Of a stretch of DNA of 64,000 bases, positions 47,740 to 55,508 are shown in pieces. Origin of the DNA: a virus; IMG/VR virus record IMGVR_UViG_3300042446_001954, positions 1 to 64,000 of that record; one strand, given 5' to 3'. Under the pieces are notes generated by a model, which had not been told where the DNA came from, searched no databases, and saw nothing but the letters and a program-made list of their open reading frames with translations. Numbering within the stretch: the stretch's first letter is position 1; each line of letters begins with the position of its first letter. Both the position numbers and the translations under genes were made by a program.

Positions 47740-48708
47740 ATGAAAGAAATGATTAAAGAAATTATCCGTGAAGAAATGGCTCGCGCACAGGAAAAGACTT
47801 ATTACTTTATGGCAGGACTACCCCGTTCAGGTAGCACAATGCTCTCTGCGATTTTAAATCAAAATCCACGATTTTATTCTGGTCCCAGTTCTCCAGTAAC
47901 TGGTTTGATGATCATGTTAGAACAACAAATATCTCAAGATGAACTTTTCCGAGCATTTCCAAAAAATGAACAAGCTGGACAAATTATCGCAAATGTGATT
48001 AAACACTATTATAGTGATGTTGAGGAACCGGTAATCTTTGACAAAAATCGGTCATGGGTCAACCGTATTCATTATATTCCAGGATACTTCGGATGTGAAG
48101 CTAAAATTATTTGCCCAGTGAGAAACACCTCCGAAATCTTATCTTCATTCATCGCAATGCACAAGAGAAATCCATATGAAGTGAATGGTAAAATAAACTT
48201 TCTTGATGAGATGCTTGTAAAGTCGAATATTTCACTCACTGATGAAAATCGTTGCCAACTACTTATGTCCGAAATGGGAATTGTTGGTCAGAGCTATACT
48301 GGTCTCAAACAAGCATTGATGGAAGGCAAACAAAAGAACCTTCATTTTGTAGAGTATGAGGACCTAGTTACAAATGCTGAAGCTACCATGCGAAAGTTAT
48401 ATGAATTTCTTGGTGAAGAATATTACGAAGCACACGATTATGAAAATTTAGAAAATGTGCATAAAGAAAATGACGCTGAAGTTTATGGCTTTTCGGACAT
48501 GCACGACATTCGCAAATCGGTAGGAAAATCTGGAATTAATCCAGAAGAAATTCTTCCAGAATCAATACTTAAAGCATGTGAAGGTTCTGAATTTTGGAGA
48601 TCAATTGAAGAAGATATAAATACCGGCGATACAACATATCAAGAATCTGTAACGGATGATGTTGATAATAACTCATCAACAAATAATGAAAAACTAATAG
48701 GAGCATAA
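47740..48708 (+). CDS. Sulfotransferase (PAPS-dependent)
   Basis: The 322-aa protein has the sulfotransferase P-loop FMAGLPRSGSTMLSAILNQN (residues 23-42), which binds the 5'-phosphosulfate of PAPS. IICPVRNTSEILSSF follows at about 123-137, where the Arg and Ser usually bind the 3'-phosphate. A C-terminal VEYEDLVTNAEATMRKLYEF helix matches the family. After about residue 290 the tail is Asp/Ser/Asn-rich. AAAGGA lies before the ATG. The APS kinase-like protein two genes downstream could supply PAPS. Sulfated acceptors are rare in bacteria, so a phage glycan or host surface sugar is the likely target. Confidence 0.82.
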   Translation: MKEMIKEIIREEMARAQEKTYYFMAGLPRSGSTMLSAILNQNPRFYSGPSSPVTGLMIMLEQQISQDELFRAFPKNEQAGQIIANVIKHYYSDVEEPVIFDKNRSWVNRIHYIPGYFGCEAKIICPVRNTSEILSSFIAMHKRNPYEVNGKINFLDEMLVKSNISLTDENRCQLLMSEMGIVGQSYTGLKQALMEGKQKNLHFVEYEDLVTNAEATMRKLYEFLGEEYYEAHDYENLENVHKENDAEVYGFSDMHDIRKSVGKSGINPEEILPESILKACEGSEFWRSIEEDINTGDTTYQESVTDDVDNNSSTNNEKLIGA

Positions 48709-48710
48709 AA

Positions 48711-48995
48711 ATGGAAACACCACGCACAATCGAACAAATTCGAGGCACTATTCGATCCGCTAGAGACAGCGTTTGGGTCATTACAGATGAAATCGAAAAA
48801 CTGAATGCCGGCGGAACACCAAACGAAAATGCCAAAGGTAATATTGATCGTAACGTTTCGCATCTGAAGTTGGTCGTTTCTGATCAGGAAATAATCGATT
48901 CTGGTGAAGATATTGCTGACCTCACCGCAGCAATTACAACTGGTGAAGCAAAACTTGCCGAAGATATTTGGCCTGCGGACGAAGACACAGTTTAA
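48711..48995 (+). CDS. Small cassette protein, unknown
   Basis: The 94-aa protein starts METPRTIEQIRGTIRSARDS and contains two charged helical segments and an acidic C-terminus. No family is recognised. It begins 2 nt after the sulfotransferase stop and precedes the nucleotidyltransferase-cupin gene by 15 nt, so it is transcribed within the sugar/sulfate cassette. It could be an accessory or regulatory subunit. Confidence 0.5.
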   Translation: METPRTIEQIRGTIRSARDSVWVITDEIEKLNAGGTPNENAKGNIDRNVSHLKLVVSDQEIIDSGEDIADLTAAITTGEAKLAEDIWPADEDTV

Positions 48996-49010
48996 AAACT
49001 GATTTATATT

Positions 49011-49772
49011 ATGGACAATATTGTTATTTTTACAGGTGGTTTTGATCCAATTCACAGTGGACATATTTCTTGCATTAAAGAAGCAAGAAAACTGGGTAGA
49101 GTCGTAATCGGTTTAAACTCAGACGAATGGCTTACACGTAAAAAAGGTAAGCCATTTTTAACTTTCGAAGAGCGTAAAGCCGTTCTTGATGAGTTTAAAG
49201 ACATTTTATGTGTAATTGCTTTTGATGACTCAGATGACACAGCATCGGACGCTATTCGACAGGTTATGAATTTGTTTCCAAAAAACAAAATTATTTTTGT
49301 CAACGGCGGCGATAGAACAGAAGGCAATATTCCCGAACTGGAAGTTTTTCGTGACCAACCCAAAGTATCATTTCAATTCGGTATAGGCGGCCAAAATAAA
49401 AAAAATAGTTCCAGTTCTTTATTGTATGATTGGAATCAATCAACTGAAAAAAGAATTTGGGGCGATTCAAAGACCTATTACGACACTAAAGAGTCGAAGG
49501 TCAAAAGATTGGTGATCGAGCCAGGTAAATCAATTTCGATGCAATATCACCTGAGAAGAAACGAATTCTGGTTCATCGAATCTGGTGCAGGAACAATATA
49601 CACACTAGACGGTGAAAACATCATAAAACTGAAGACTATATATAAGCATGAAACCCATCATGTTTCTGTTGGTCAATGGCACATGATCAAAGCAGATACA
49701 GATGAAAAGCTGTGCATCATTGAAATTCAATATGGTAAATTATGTGAAGAAAAGGACATCGTAAGATTATGA
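49011..49772 (+). CDS. Fused cytidylyltransferase-type nucleotidyltransferase and cupin
   Basis: The 253-aa protein has an N-terminal TagD/RfaE-like nucleotidyltransferase domain: FTGGFDPIHSGHISCIKEAR with the HxGH motif H15-S-G-H18, VVIGLNSDEWLTRKKGKPFL, and an SSSSLL turn near 133-138 in place of ISTT. The C-terminal half (about 163-245) is a mannose-6-phosphate isomerase-like cupin: RLVIEPGKSISMQYHLRRNE, then FWFIESGAGTIYTLDGEN and HHVSVGQWHMI. The pair suggests making and shaping a nucleotide-activated sugar. It overlaps the APS kinase gene by ATGA. I do not know the substrate. Confidence 0.72.
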   Translation: MDNIVIFTGGFDPIHSGHISCIKEARKLGRVVIGLNSDEWLTRKKGKPFLTFEERKAVLDEFKDILCVIAFDDSDDTASDAIRQVMNLFPKNKIIFVNGGDRTEGNIPELEVFRDQPKVSFQFGIGGQNKKNSSSSLLYDWNQSTEKRIWGDSKTYYDTKESKVKRLVIEPGKSISMQYHLRRNEFWFIESGAGTIYTLDGENIIKLKTIYKHETHHVSVGQWHMIKADTDEKLCIIEIQYGKLCEEKDIVRL

Positions 49773-50626
49773 AAAAAATTCTAGTAATGGGTCTTCCTGG
49801 TTCAGGAAAAACATATCTCGCAGAAAGACTTAAAAAGTATCTAGAAGATAATGGTGATATCATGAAGATATCACCTGGTAAAGTTTTAAATTGTGAAGGA
49901 ATTCCAGACCACTCAATCTGGAAAGTTAGTGTCGATTGGTTTAATGCAGACGAAGTTCGCAAAAGATTTAACGATTGGGATTTTAGTAAAGAAGGTCGCA
50001 TTCGTCAAAGTATACGAATGTTTGAGTTTGCAATGAAGTGTAGTGGTGAATTTGTCATTTGCGACTTTGTTGCACCTCTACCAGAAATGCGTCACAATTT
50101 TAAAGCTGATTGGACGATTTGGATGGACACAATTGATGCTGGCAGATATGATGATACGAATAAAGCATTTGTACCACCAGATGTTTACGACTTTAGAATC
50201 ACCGAACAAAACGCAGAAAAATGGGTAGAATTCGTAGGCAACCACATACTTGAGGAGCGCCGTAGACCAAGATTCGATTGGCAAAAAGAAACTGTTCAAA
50301 TGTTAGGTCGTTGGCAGCCATGGCATCCAGGCCACAGAGCATTGTTTAACCGTGCTATCGCTAAGACAGGTCAGGTAGTCATTCAAATTCGTGACTGTCA
50401 AGGATGGCAAGGTAGTAATCCATTCGCAATCGAGCAAGTTAAGAACTATATTCGCAGAGACTTAGATCCACTCTATCAAGGCCAATACGAAATTCAAGTT
50501 GTTCCTAATATTGTAAATATTACCTACGGGCGTGACGTTGGTTATAAGATAGAACAAGAAGTTTTTACCGAAGAGGTACATTCAATCTCAGCCACAAAAA
50601 TTCGAGAACAAATGGGTTTAAAATAG
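49769..50626 (+). CDS. APS kinase-like protein fused to a nucleotidyltransferase
   Basis: The 285-aa protein has an N-terminal P-loop kinase, LVMGLPGSGKTYLAERL (GxxGxGKT at 8-15). It also has the CysC-like run WFNADEVRKRFNDWDFSKEG, RIRQSIRMFEF and VICDFVAPLPEMR, where APS kinases have D-x-D-x-R-x-GL, R-x-N and S-F-I-x-P. The C-terminal half (about 175-285) is a nucleotidyltransferase with GRWQPWHPGHRALFNRAI (HPGH 186-189) and HSISATKIRE, of the NMN adenylyltransferase-like type. The APS kinase part would make PAPS for the sulfotransferase. The second domain's substrate is open; ATP sulfurylase activity is one possibility. Confidence 0.7.
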   Translation: MKKILVMGLPGSGKTYLAERLKKYLEDNGDIMKISPGKVLNCEGIPDHSIWKVSVDWFNADEVRKRFNDWDFSKEGRIRQSIRMFEFAMKCSGEFVICDFVAPLPEMRHNFKADWTIWMDTIDAGRYDDTNKAFVPPDVYDFRITEQNAEKWVEFVGNHILEERRRPRFDWQKETVQMLGRWQPWHPGHRALFNRAIAKTGQVVIQIRDCQGWQGSNPFAIEQVKNYIRRDLDPLYQGQYEIQVVPNIVNITYGRDVGYKIEQEVFTEEVHSISATKIREQMGLK

Positions 50627-50640
50627 ACTCAAAAGCAAAT

Positions 50641-50700
50641 TTACTGATGGCATAAATACTTGGTAGTTTTAAAAATAAGGTATAATAATGCCATCAGTAA
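50641..50700 (+). promoter_or_regulatory. 13-bp inverted repeat enclosing the gp13 late promoter
   Basis: TTACTGATGGCAT (50641-50653) and ATGCCATCAGTAA (50688-50700) are perfect reverse complements. The second arm is the gp13 start codon and next three codons plus one base. The CATAAATA box lies at 50651-50658, so a transcript from it starts after the left arm. Only read-through RNA from the upstream cassette contains both arms and could hide the start codon. Confidence 0.75.
50651..50658 (+). promoter_or_regulatory. Late promoter-like box CATAAATA (gp13)
   Basis: CATAAATA lies 29 nt before the gp13 ATG, with an AAGG ribosome binding site at 50677-50680 between them. Its first three bases belong to the left arm of the 13-bp inverted repeat. 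Confidence 0.65.
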
Positions 50701-51464
50701 CAAATAGACAAACATTCAAAGAATACTGCTTACGTAGATTAGGTTTTCCAGTGATCGAAATCAATATTGACGACGACCAACTGGAAGACAGAATAGATGA
50801 TGCGTTTTCATACTGGCAAGACTACCATTTTGACGCACTGCAAAAGGTGTATTACATCAAACAGCTTGACGCTACAGATATCACAAATAAATATATCAAT
50901 ATGTCACCAAGCGTCACAAGAGATACAGGTAATAATGCAGTAAATATTGTCGGTGTAACAAGAGTATTTCCAATATCAGATTCGATCAACACAAATAATA
51001 TGTTCGATCTGCGTTATCAACTCCGTTTGAACGAACTGTACGACTTTACTTCTGCATCATATGTTAATTACACATTGACAATGCAACACCTACGTTCACT
51101 TGAGATCATGTTTACGGGTGAAGTACCTATTCGATTCCAAAGACACATGCATAAGCTATTTTGTGATTGGGGTTGGGGCACAGCCGTAAAAGCCGGAGAT
51201 GTAGTGATTGCTGAATCATATGCAATGATTGATTCCGCACAATACGCATCGGTTTGGAATGACCGTTGGCTTAAAAAATATGCAACAGCCCTCATCAAAA
51301 GAACTTGGGGAAACAATCTTAAAAAGTTTGCCGGCGTACAACTTCCTGGTGGTGTTGTGCTGAACGGTGATAAGATTTATGAAGAAGCTATGGAAGAAAT
51401 CAAAGAATTAGAAGAAGAAATGACAAATAGCTATTCGTTACCAGTTGAATTCTATTTAAACTAA
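50688..51464 (+). CDS. gp13: Neck protein gp13
   Basis: The 258-aa protein (T4 gp13 is 309 aa) has the neck protein pattern: RQTFKEYCLRRLGFPVIEIN, DDAFSYWQDYHFDALQKVYY, VTRVFPISDS and DLRYQLRLNELYDFTSASYV. The C-terminal part includes NDRWLKKYATALIKRTWGNN and LKKFAGVQLPGGVVLNGDKI. gp13 and gp14 join the tail to the head. The start codon lies in one arm of a perfect inverted repeat that could limit translation from read-through RNA. It is coupled to gp14 by TAATG. Confidence 0.9.
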   Translation: MPSVTNRQTFKEYCLRRLGFPVIEINIDDDQLEDRIDDAFSYWQDYHFDALQKVYYIKQLDATDITNKYINMSPSVTRDTGNNAVNIVGVTRVFPISDSINTNNMFDLRYQLRLNELYDFTSASYVNYTLTMQHLRSLEIMFTGEVPIRFQRHMHKLFCDWGWGTAVKAGDVVIAESYAMIDSAQYASVWNDRWLKKYATALIKRTWGNNLKKFAGVQLPGGVVLNGDKIYEEAMEEIKELEEEMTNSYSLPVEFYLN

Positions 51465-52339
51465 TGCCTACTAATTCGTATTTCAATAACTATAATTCAA
51501 ATCCGGAGCAAAGGCTCATCGAAGATTTGATGATTGAAACCATTAAAATTAATGGTGTGGATTGTTATTACATGACGAATGATAACGATGTTGCCAGAGA
51601 TTTATTGTATGGTGAAGACCCACTGAAACGATTCACATCGGCCTATCCACTTGATCTATACATTACAAACGTAGATGGCTATGAAGGTGAACGGGAGTTT
51701 TTCTCTAAATTTGGTCTAGAAATTCGTAATAACATGTCTGTGATTGTATCTAAACGTACTTTTGCACGTTGGGTACCGCAGACATATAGCAGACCAAGAG
51801 AAGGTGATTTGATTTATATACCGTTTTTCTCACAAACAGGTGAGATGTATGAAATCAAGTATGTAAATTATACAGAAGCATTCTACATTATGGGTAACAA
51901 ATACCCATATTTCTACAAGCTAGAGCTAGAGAAGTTCAAATATTCACAAGAAACAATCGATGTTGGTATTTCAGATATTGATGATGTTGTTAATCTAGAT
52001 GCTTATAATATAACATTGAACGTGTCAGCAAATGTAAACTCAAATAACTTCATTGTTGGTGAAAGAGTGCGTGCAAATAATTCAGCAAACAATGTTGGAA
52101 CAGTTGTATACTGGAATAGACCAGACGGTGTGTTGAAAATCACCGACACACTTGGAACTTTTGCAAATAACTCAATAATGCAAGGTGCAAATAGTAATGC
52201 AACATTTACTATCTCATCAACACCAGACACTCTCTTAGACCCACAATCACGTGAAATGTATGATAATAAACTCATACAAACAGAGGCAACAGACTTTGTT
52301 GACTTATCTGAAATTAATCCATTCGGTACACCAACATGA
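51464..52339 (+). CDS. gp14: Neck protein gp14
   Basis: The 291-aa protein (T4 gp14 is 256 aa) shows typical gp14 blocks: NPEQRLIEDLMIETIKINGV, DCYYMTNDNDVARDLLYGED, EREFFSKFGLEIRNNMSVIV and RPREGDLIYIPFFSQTGEMY with YKLELEKFKYSQE. The C-terminal region after about residue 180 adds beta-rich sequence. With gp13 it closes the neck after head filling. It overlaps gp13 (TAATG) and gp15 (ATGA). Confidence 0.9.
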   Translation: MPTNSYFNNYNSNPEQRLIEDLMIETIKINGVDCYYMTNDNDVARDLLYGEDPLKRFTSAYPLDLYITNVDGYEGEREFFSKFGLEIRNNMSVIVSKRTFARWVPQTYSRPREGDLIYIPFFSQTGEMYEIKYVNYTEAFYIMGNKYPYFYKLELEKFKYSQETIDVGISDIDDVVNLDAYNITLNVSANVNSNNFIVGERVRANNSANNVGTVVYWNRPDGVLKITDTLGTFANNSIMQGANSNATFTISSTPDTLLDPQSREMYDNKLIQTEATDFVDLSEINPFGTPT

Positions 52340-53334
52340 GTTACGCATATCATAGAACAATTAGAAAAGTTGTTATCGCTTTTGGTAATCTTTTCAATGA
52401 AATTAAATTATCAAGGTATGATGATAACGGAGTAGAGCAGGAGAATTTTCTTGTTCCAATTGTGTATGGTGGAAAAGAGAAATATGTTTCACGTTTAGAC
52501 GGCGATCCAGAGTTGGACAAAAAAGTACAGATCACGTTACCTATTATGTCGTTTGAAATGACAAATATGACTTATGATCCTTCTCGTAAGTTAAACACCA
52601 ACATGAAGACAACAGCACACTCTGGTCAATCTGGATCTACACTGGCGGTTTATAATCCAGTTCCATTTGATTTTGAATTCTCACTCTTTGCATATGTACG
52701 AAACATCGAAGATGGCGCGCAACTTATGGAAAAGATTCTTCCATACTTTACACCAGATTATACTGTAAGTGTTAATTTAGTTCCAGAGATGGGTATTGTT
52801 AAACAATTACCTATTATACTAAAAGGTGTTACAAATGAAGTTGATTATGAGGGTGATTATAATTCAAAAGTTCGAAATGTTATCTGGACACTAACGTTCA
52901 CTGTAAAAGGTTACCTGTACGGTGCAATTAGAGAACCTAAAATAGTCAGAACAGCAATCACAAACATACTTGATGATAACAAATTAAAATACAATACAGT
53001 AACGGCCACAATGTCTTCTGGTGGGCTTGGTAATTATCAACTTGATGAAATTGTATACCAAGGTTACTCTTATGAAACTGCAACTGCAACAGCAAAAGTA
53101 CGTTCTTGGTATAGCACCACACGTAAACTAGAATTAACAGATTTGAACGGTCACTTTGTAACTGGCACCGGTGTCAAAGGTTATACAACAAACACAACTT
53201 GGGTACCATCATCTTTTGTGGCCACACCAATTAATACGGTTAGAGTGGAGATAAAACCTAATCCACTTAATGTTGTAATGCCTAACAACTATACATATAC
53301 CACACAAATAACAGAATTCCCCAATATTGTTTAA
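52336..53334 (+). CDS. gp15: Tail sheath stabiliser / tail completion gp15
   Basis: The 332-aa protein (T4 gp15 is 272 aa) contains YHRTIRKVVIAFGNLFNEIK, VPIVYGGKEKYVSRLDGDPE, KKVQITLPIMSFEMTNMTYD and FDFEFSLFAYVRNIEDGAQL, all typical of gp15. A longer C-terminal part (about 215-300) adds strand-rich sequence such as LGNYQLDEIVYQGYSYETAT. gp15 forms the hexameric cap on the finished tail. It overlaps gp14 by ATGA. Confidence 0.9.
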   Translation: MSYAYHRTIRKVVIAFGNLFNEIKLSRYDDNGVEQENFLVPIVYGGKEKYVSRLDGDPELDKKVQITLPIMSFEMTNMTYDPSRKLNTNMKTTAHSGQSGSTLAVYNPVPFDFEFSLFAYVRNIEDGAQLMEKILPYFTPDYTVSVNLVPEMGIVKQLPIILKGVTNEVDYEGDYNSKVRNVIWTLTFTVKGYLYGAIREPKIVRTAITNILDDNKLKYNTVTATMSSGGLGNYQLDEIVYQGYSYETATATAKVRSWYSTTRKLELTDLNGHFVTGTGVKGYTTNTTWVPSSFVATPINTVRVEIKPNPLNVVMPNNYTYTTQITEFPNIV

Positions 53335-53351
53335 GTACAATACACCAAAAA

Positions 53352-53774
53352 ATGTCCAAATTTGAAAACAGTATGAGTGAAATATTTGATGTGGTACCAA
53401 AGACCATCGAAAAAACCGAACACTTACCCGCAAAAATAGAATCACAAGTTACCAAAAACCTTGATGGTGACCTCGATGATGATTATCAAGAATCGAGACA
53501 AACACTTAAAGAGTTGGTTGTAAAAGGTAATCAAGCAATCGACCATCTCCTTGCTATTGCATCAGAGACAGAACACCCACGTGCATTTGAAGTTGTTGCT
53601 ACTCTCATTAAGAATACAGCAGAAGCAAATGAAAAATTAATGGCGATGCAGAAGACCATTAGAGAACTAAAGAACATTAAGAAGAATGATTCTGGTTTTA
53701 ATGTAGACAAGGCCATTTTTGTAGGCTCAACTTCAGAACTTTCAAAATTGTTAAAAGCAAAGAATGCCGATTAA
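53352..53774 (+). CDS. gp16: Terminase small subunit gp16
   Basis: The 140-aa protein (T4 gp16 is 164 aa) has an acidic N-terminus and the typical core: YQESRQTLKELVVKGNQAID, HLLAIASETEHPRAFEVVAT, LIKNTAEANEKLMAMQKTIR. It regulates the gp17 motor and helps select DNA for packaging. No Shine-Dalgarno is obvious before the ATG. It overlaps gp17 by 11 nt, which is the usual arrangement. Confidence 0.9.
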   Translation: MSKFENSMSEIFDVVPKTIEKTEHLPAKIESQVTKNLDGDLDDDYQESRQTLKELVVKGNQAIDHLLAIASETEHPRAFEVVATLIKNTAEANEKLMAMQKTIRELKNIKKNDSGFNVDKAIFVGSTSELSKLLKAKNAD

Positions 53775-55434
53775 TAATAAAGATTCTTACCGTGACAATC
53801 CGTTACTAAAAAGAGCCGGAGTTGAACACGCATATACACAGGAAGAAGTTGATGAGTACATAATGTGTGCCAAAGATCCTGTGTATTTTGCAATGAAATA
53901 TATCAAGATTGTCAACGTTGATCTAGGTCTCATTCCGTTTCGTATGTGGGAATTTCAAAAAGAAATGATTCGCACATACCATGAAAATCGTTTTTCAATT
54001 ACAAAATGTCCTCGTCAGGTCGGTAAAACAACCACATCAGTTGCATATCTTCTTTGGGTAACACTTTTCCAAGACTCACAAAACATTGCCGTTCTTGCTA
54101 ACAAAGGCTCACTAGCCCGTGACATTCTAGCAAAGTATCAACTAGCATACGAAAACCTTCCTATGTGGCTCCAACAGGGTGTGGTGACATGGAACAAGGG
54201 TAATGTAGAACTTGAAAACGGGTCAAAAATTATTGCGGCATCCACATCAAGTTCAGCAGTTCGTGGTGGAGCATTCAACATTGTATTCTTGGACGAATTT
54301 GCATTCGTTCCGGCTAACATTGCCAATGAGTTTTTTAACTCTGTTTACCCTGTTATATCATCTGGTAAGACCACAAAAATTATCATTGTGTCAACACCTA
54401 ATGGTATGAATTTATTCTACAAATTGTGGATGGACGCTATTGGTAAGAAGAACGGTTACAAAACGTTTCAAATTCACTGGTCTATGGTTCCAGGTCGAGA
54501 TGAAAAGTGGAAAGAAGAAACAATTGAGAACACGTCCGAAGAACAGTTTCGTCAGGAGTTTGAATGTGAATTCTTGGGTTCCACAAATACGCTTATCTCA
54601 GGATCAAAACTGGCTCAGTTGGTGTATCAAGAGCCAATTGCCAAACATGAGATGTTGCACATTTATGAATATCCAATTAAAGGTGATGAAGAACGTTCTG
54701 CTGACCATATCTATGCTATCACAGTTGATCCAGCGGAAGGTAGAAACCTTGACGGTTCTGCATTCTCGGTATTTGACGTTTCATCGATACCATATCGTCA
54801 GGTCGCCAAATACAACTCATCATCCATTTCACCAGTTCTATTCCCAACTGTCATCTACAATACAGCGAAACTGTTCAATGATGCATACGTTCTAATAGAA
54901 ATAAATAATACACCTCAAATTGCCGACACTCTCCACCAAGACCTTGAGTATGAAAACGTGGTTAAGATTGAGACTGGAAACAAAAAAGCGCAGGCAATGG
55001 GTACAGGTTTTGGTCGTGGCATTCAGCTTGGTCTAAAAATGTCACCACAAGTTAAAAGGATTGGATGTTCCAACCTGAAAACTTTAATAGAAAATGACAA
55101 GTTAATTATTAATGACTTTGATACCATCTCAGAATTAACAACTTTTGTGTCAAATCACAACAGTTTCAAAGCTGAAGAAGGTGCAAATGATGACATTGTG
55201 ATGACTTTGGTTATGTTTGCATGGATGACAACCAACCAGTATTTTAAAGAAATTGTCAACCATGATTTGAGAAAGCAGATGCAGTTAGAAATGTTGAATC
55301 AATCAGACGAAGAAATGCCATCTTTTGGTATCTTTGATGATGGTACTGATAAAAATTACATCGTAGAGAGTGGTGACGTTTGGCTTAAAAAAGAAGAAGA
55401 TTCGAATTCTCCTTCTAACTTTTTTATGTACTAA
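53764..55434 (+). CDS. gp17: Terminase large subunit gp17
   Basis: The 556-aa protein (T4 gp17 is 610 aa) has the N-terminal ATPase with Walker A CPRQVGKT (82-89), Walker B IVFLDEFAF (Asp177, Glu178) and coupling motif STPNG near 210. The C-terminal nuclease domain shows VDPAEGRNLDGSAFSVFDVS near 320-340 with its first catalytic Asp, and a late DDIVMTLVMFAW block. It is the packaging motor and headful nuclease. It starts inside gp16 and is followed by a 74-nt gap with a late promoter. Confidence 0.95.
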   Translation: MPINNKDSYRDNPLLKRAGVEHAYTQEEVDEYIMCAKDPVYFAMKYIKIVNVDLGLIPFRMWEFQKEMIRTYHENRFSITKCPRQVGKTTTSVAYLLWVTLFQDSQNIAVLANKGSLARDILAKYQLAYENLPMWLQQGVVTWNKGNVELENGSKIIAASTSSSAVRGGAFNIVFLDEFAFVPANIANEFFNSVYPVISSGKTTKIIIVSTPNGMNLFYKLWMDAIGKKNGYKTFQIHWSMVPGRDEKWKEETIENTSEEQFRQEFECEFLGSTNTLISGSKLAQLVYQEPIAKHEMLHIYEYPIKGDEERSADHIYAITVDPAEGRNLDGSAFSVFDVSSIPYRQVAKYNSSSISPVLFPTVIYNTAKLFNDAYVLIEINNTPQIADTLHQDLEYENVVKIETGNKKAQAMGTGFGRGIQLGLKMSPQVKRIGCSNLKTLIENDKLIINDFDTISELTTFVSNHNSFKAEEGANDDIVMTLVMFAWMTTNQYFKEIVNHDLRKQMQLEMLNQSDEEMPSFGIFDDGTDKNYIVESGDVWLKKEEDSNSPSNFFMY

Positions 55435-55451
55435 CTATAAAACCATCAATT

Positions 55452-55459
55452 CATAAATA
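55452..55459 (+). promoter_or_regulatory. Late promoter-like box CATAAATA (gp18)
   Basis: CATAAATA lies 49 nt before the gp18 ATG, followed by a hairpin and a strong AAGGAGAG ribosome binding site at about 55497-55504. It matches the T4 late consensus except the first base. Confidence 0.65.
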
Positions 55460-55461
55460 TA

Positions 55462-55493
55462 TTATAGGTTATTACTGCCAAATAACATTATAA
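55462..55493 (+). promoter_or_regulatory. 5' leader hairpin upstream of gp18
   Basis: TTATA-G-GTTATT pairs with AATAAC-AT-TATAA around a 7-nt loop (11 bp with a small internal loop). If transcription starts about 6 nt after the CATAAATA box, this hairpin would sit at the very 5' end of the sheath mRNA, where stems can slow RNA decay. Confidence 0.45.
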
Positions 55494-55508
55494 AACAAGG
55501 AGAGTAAA

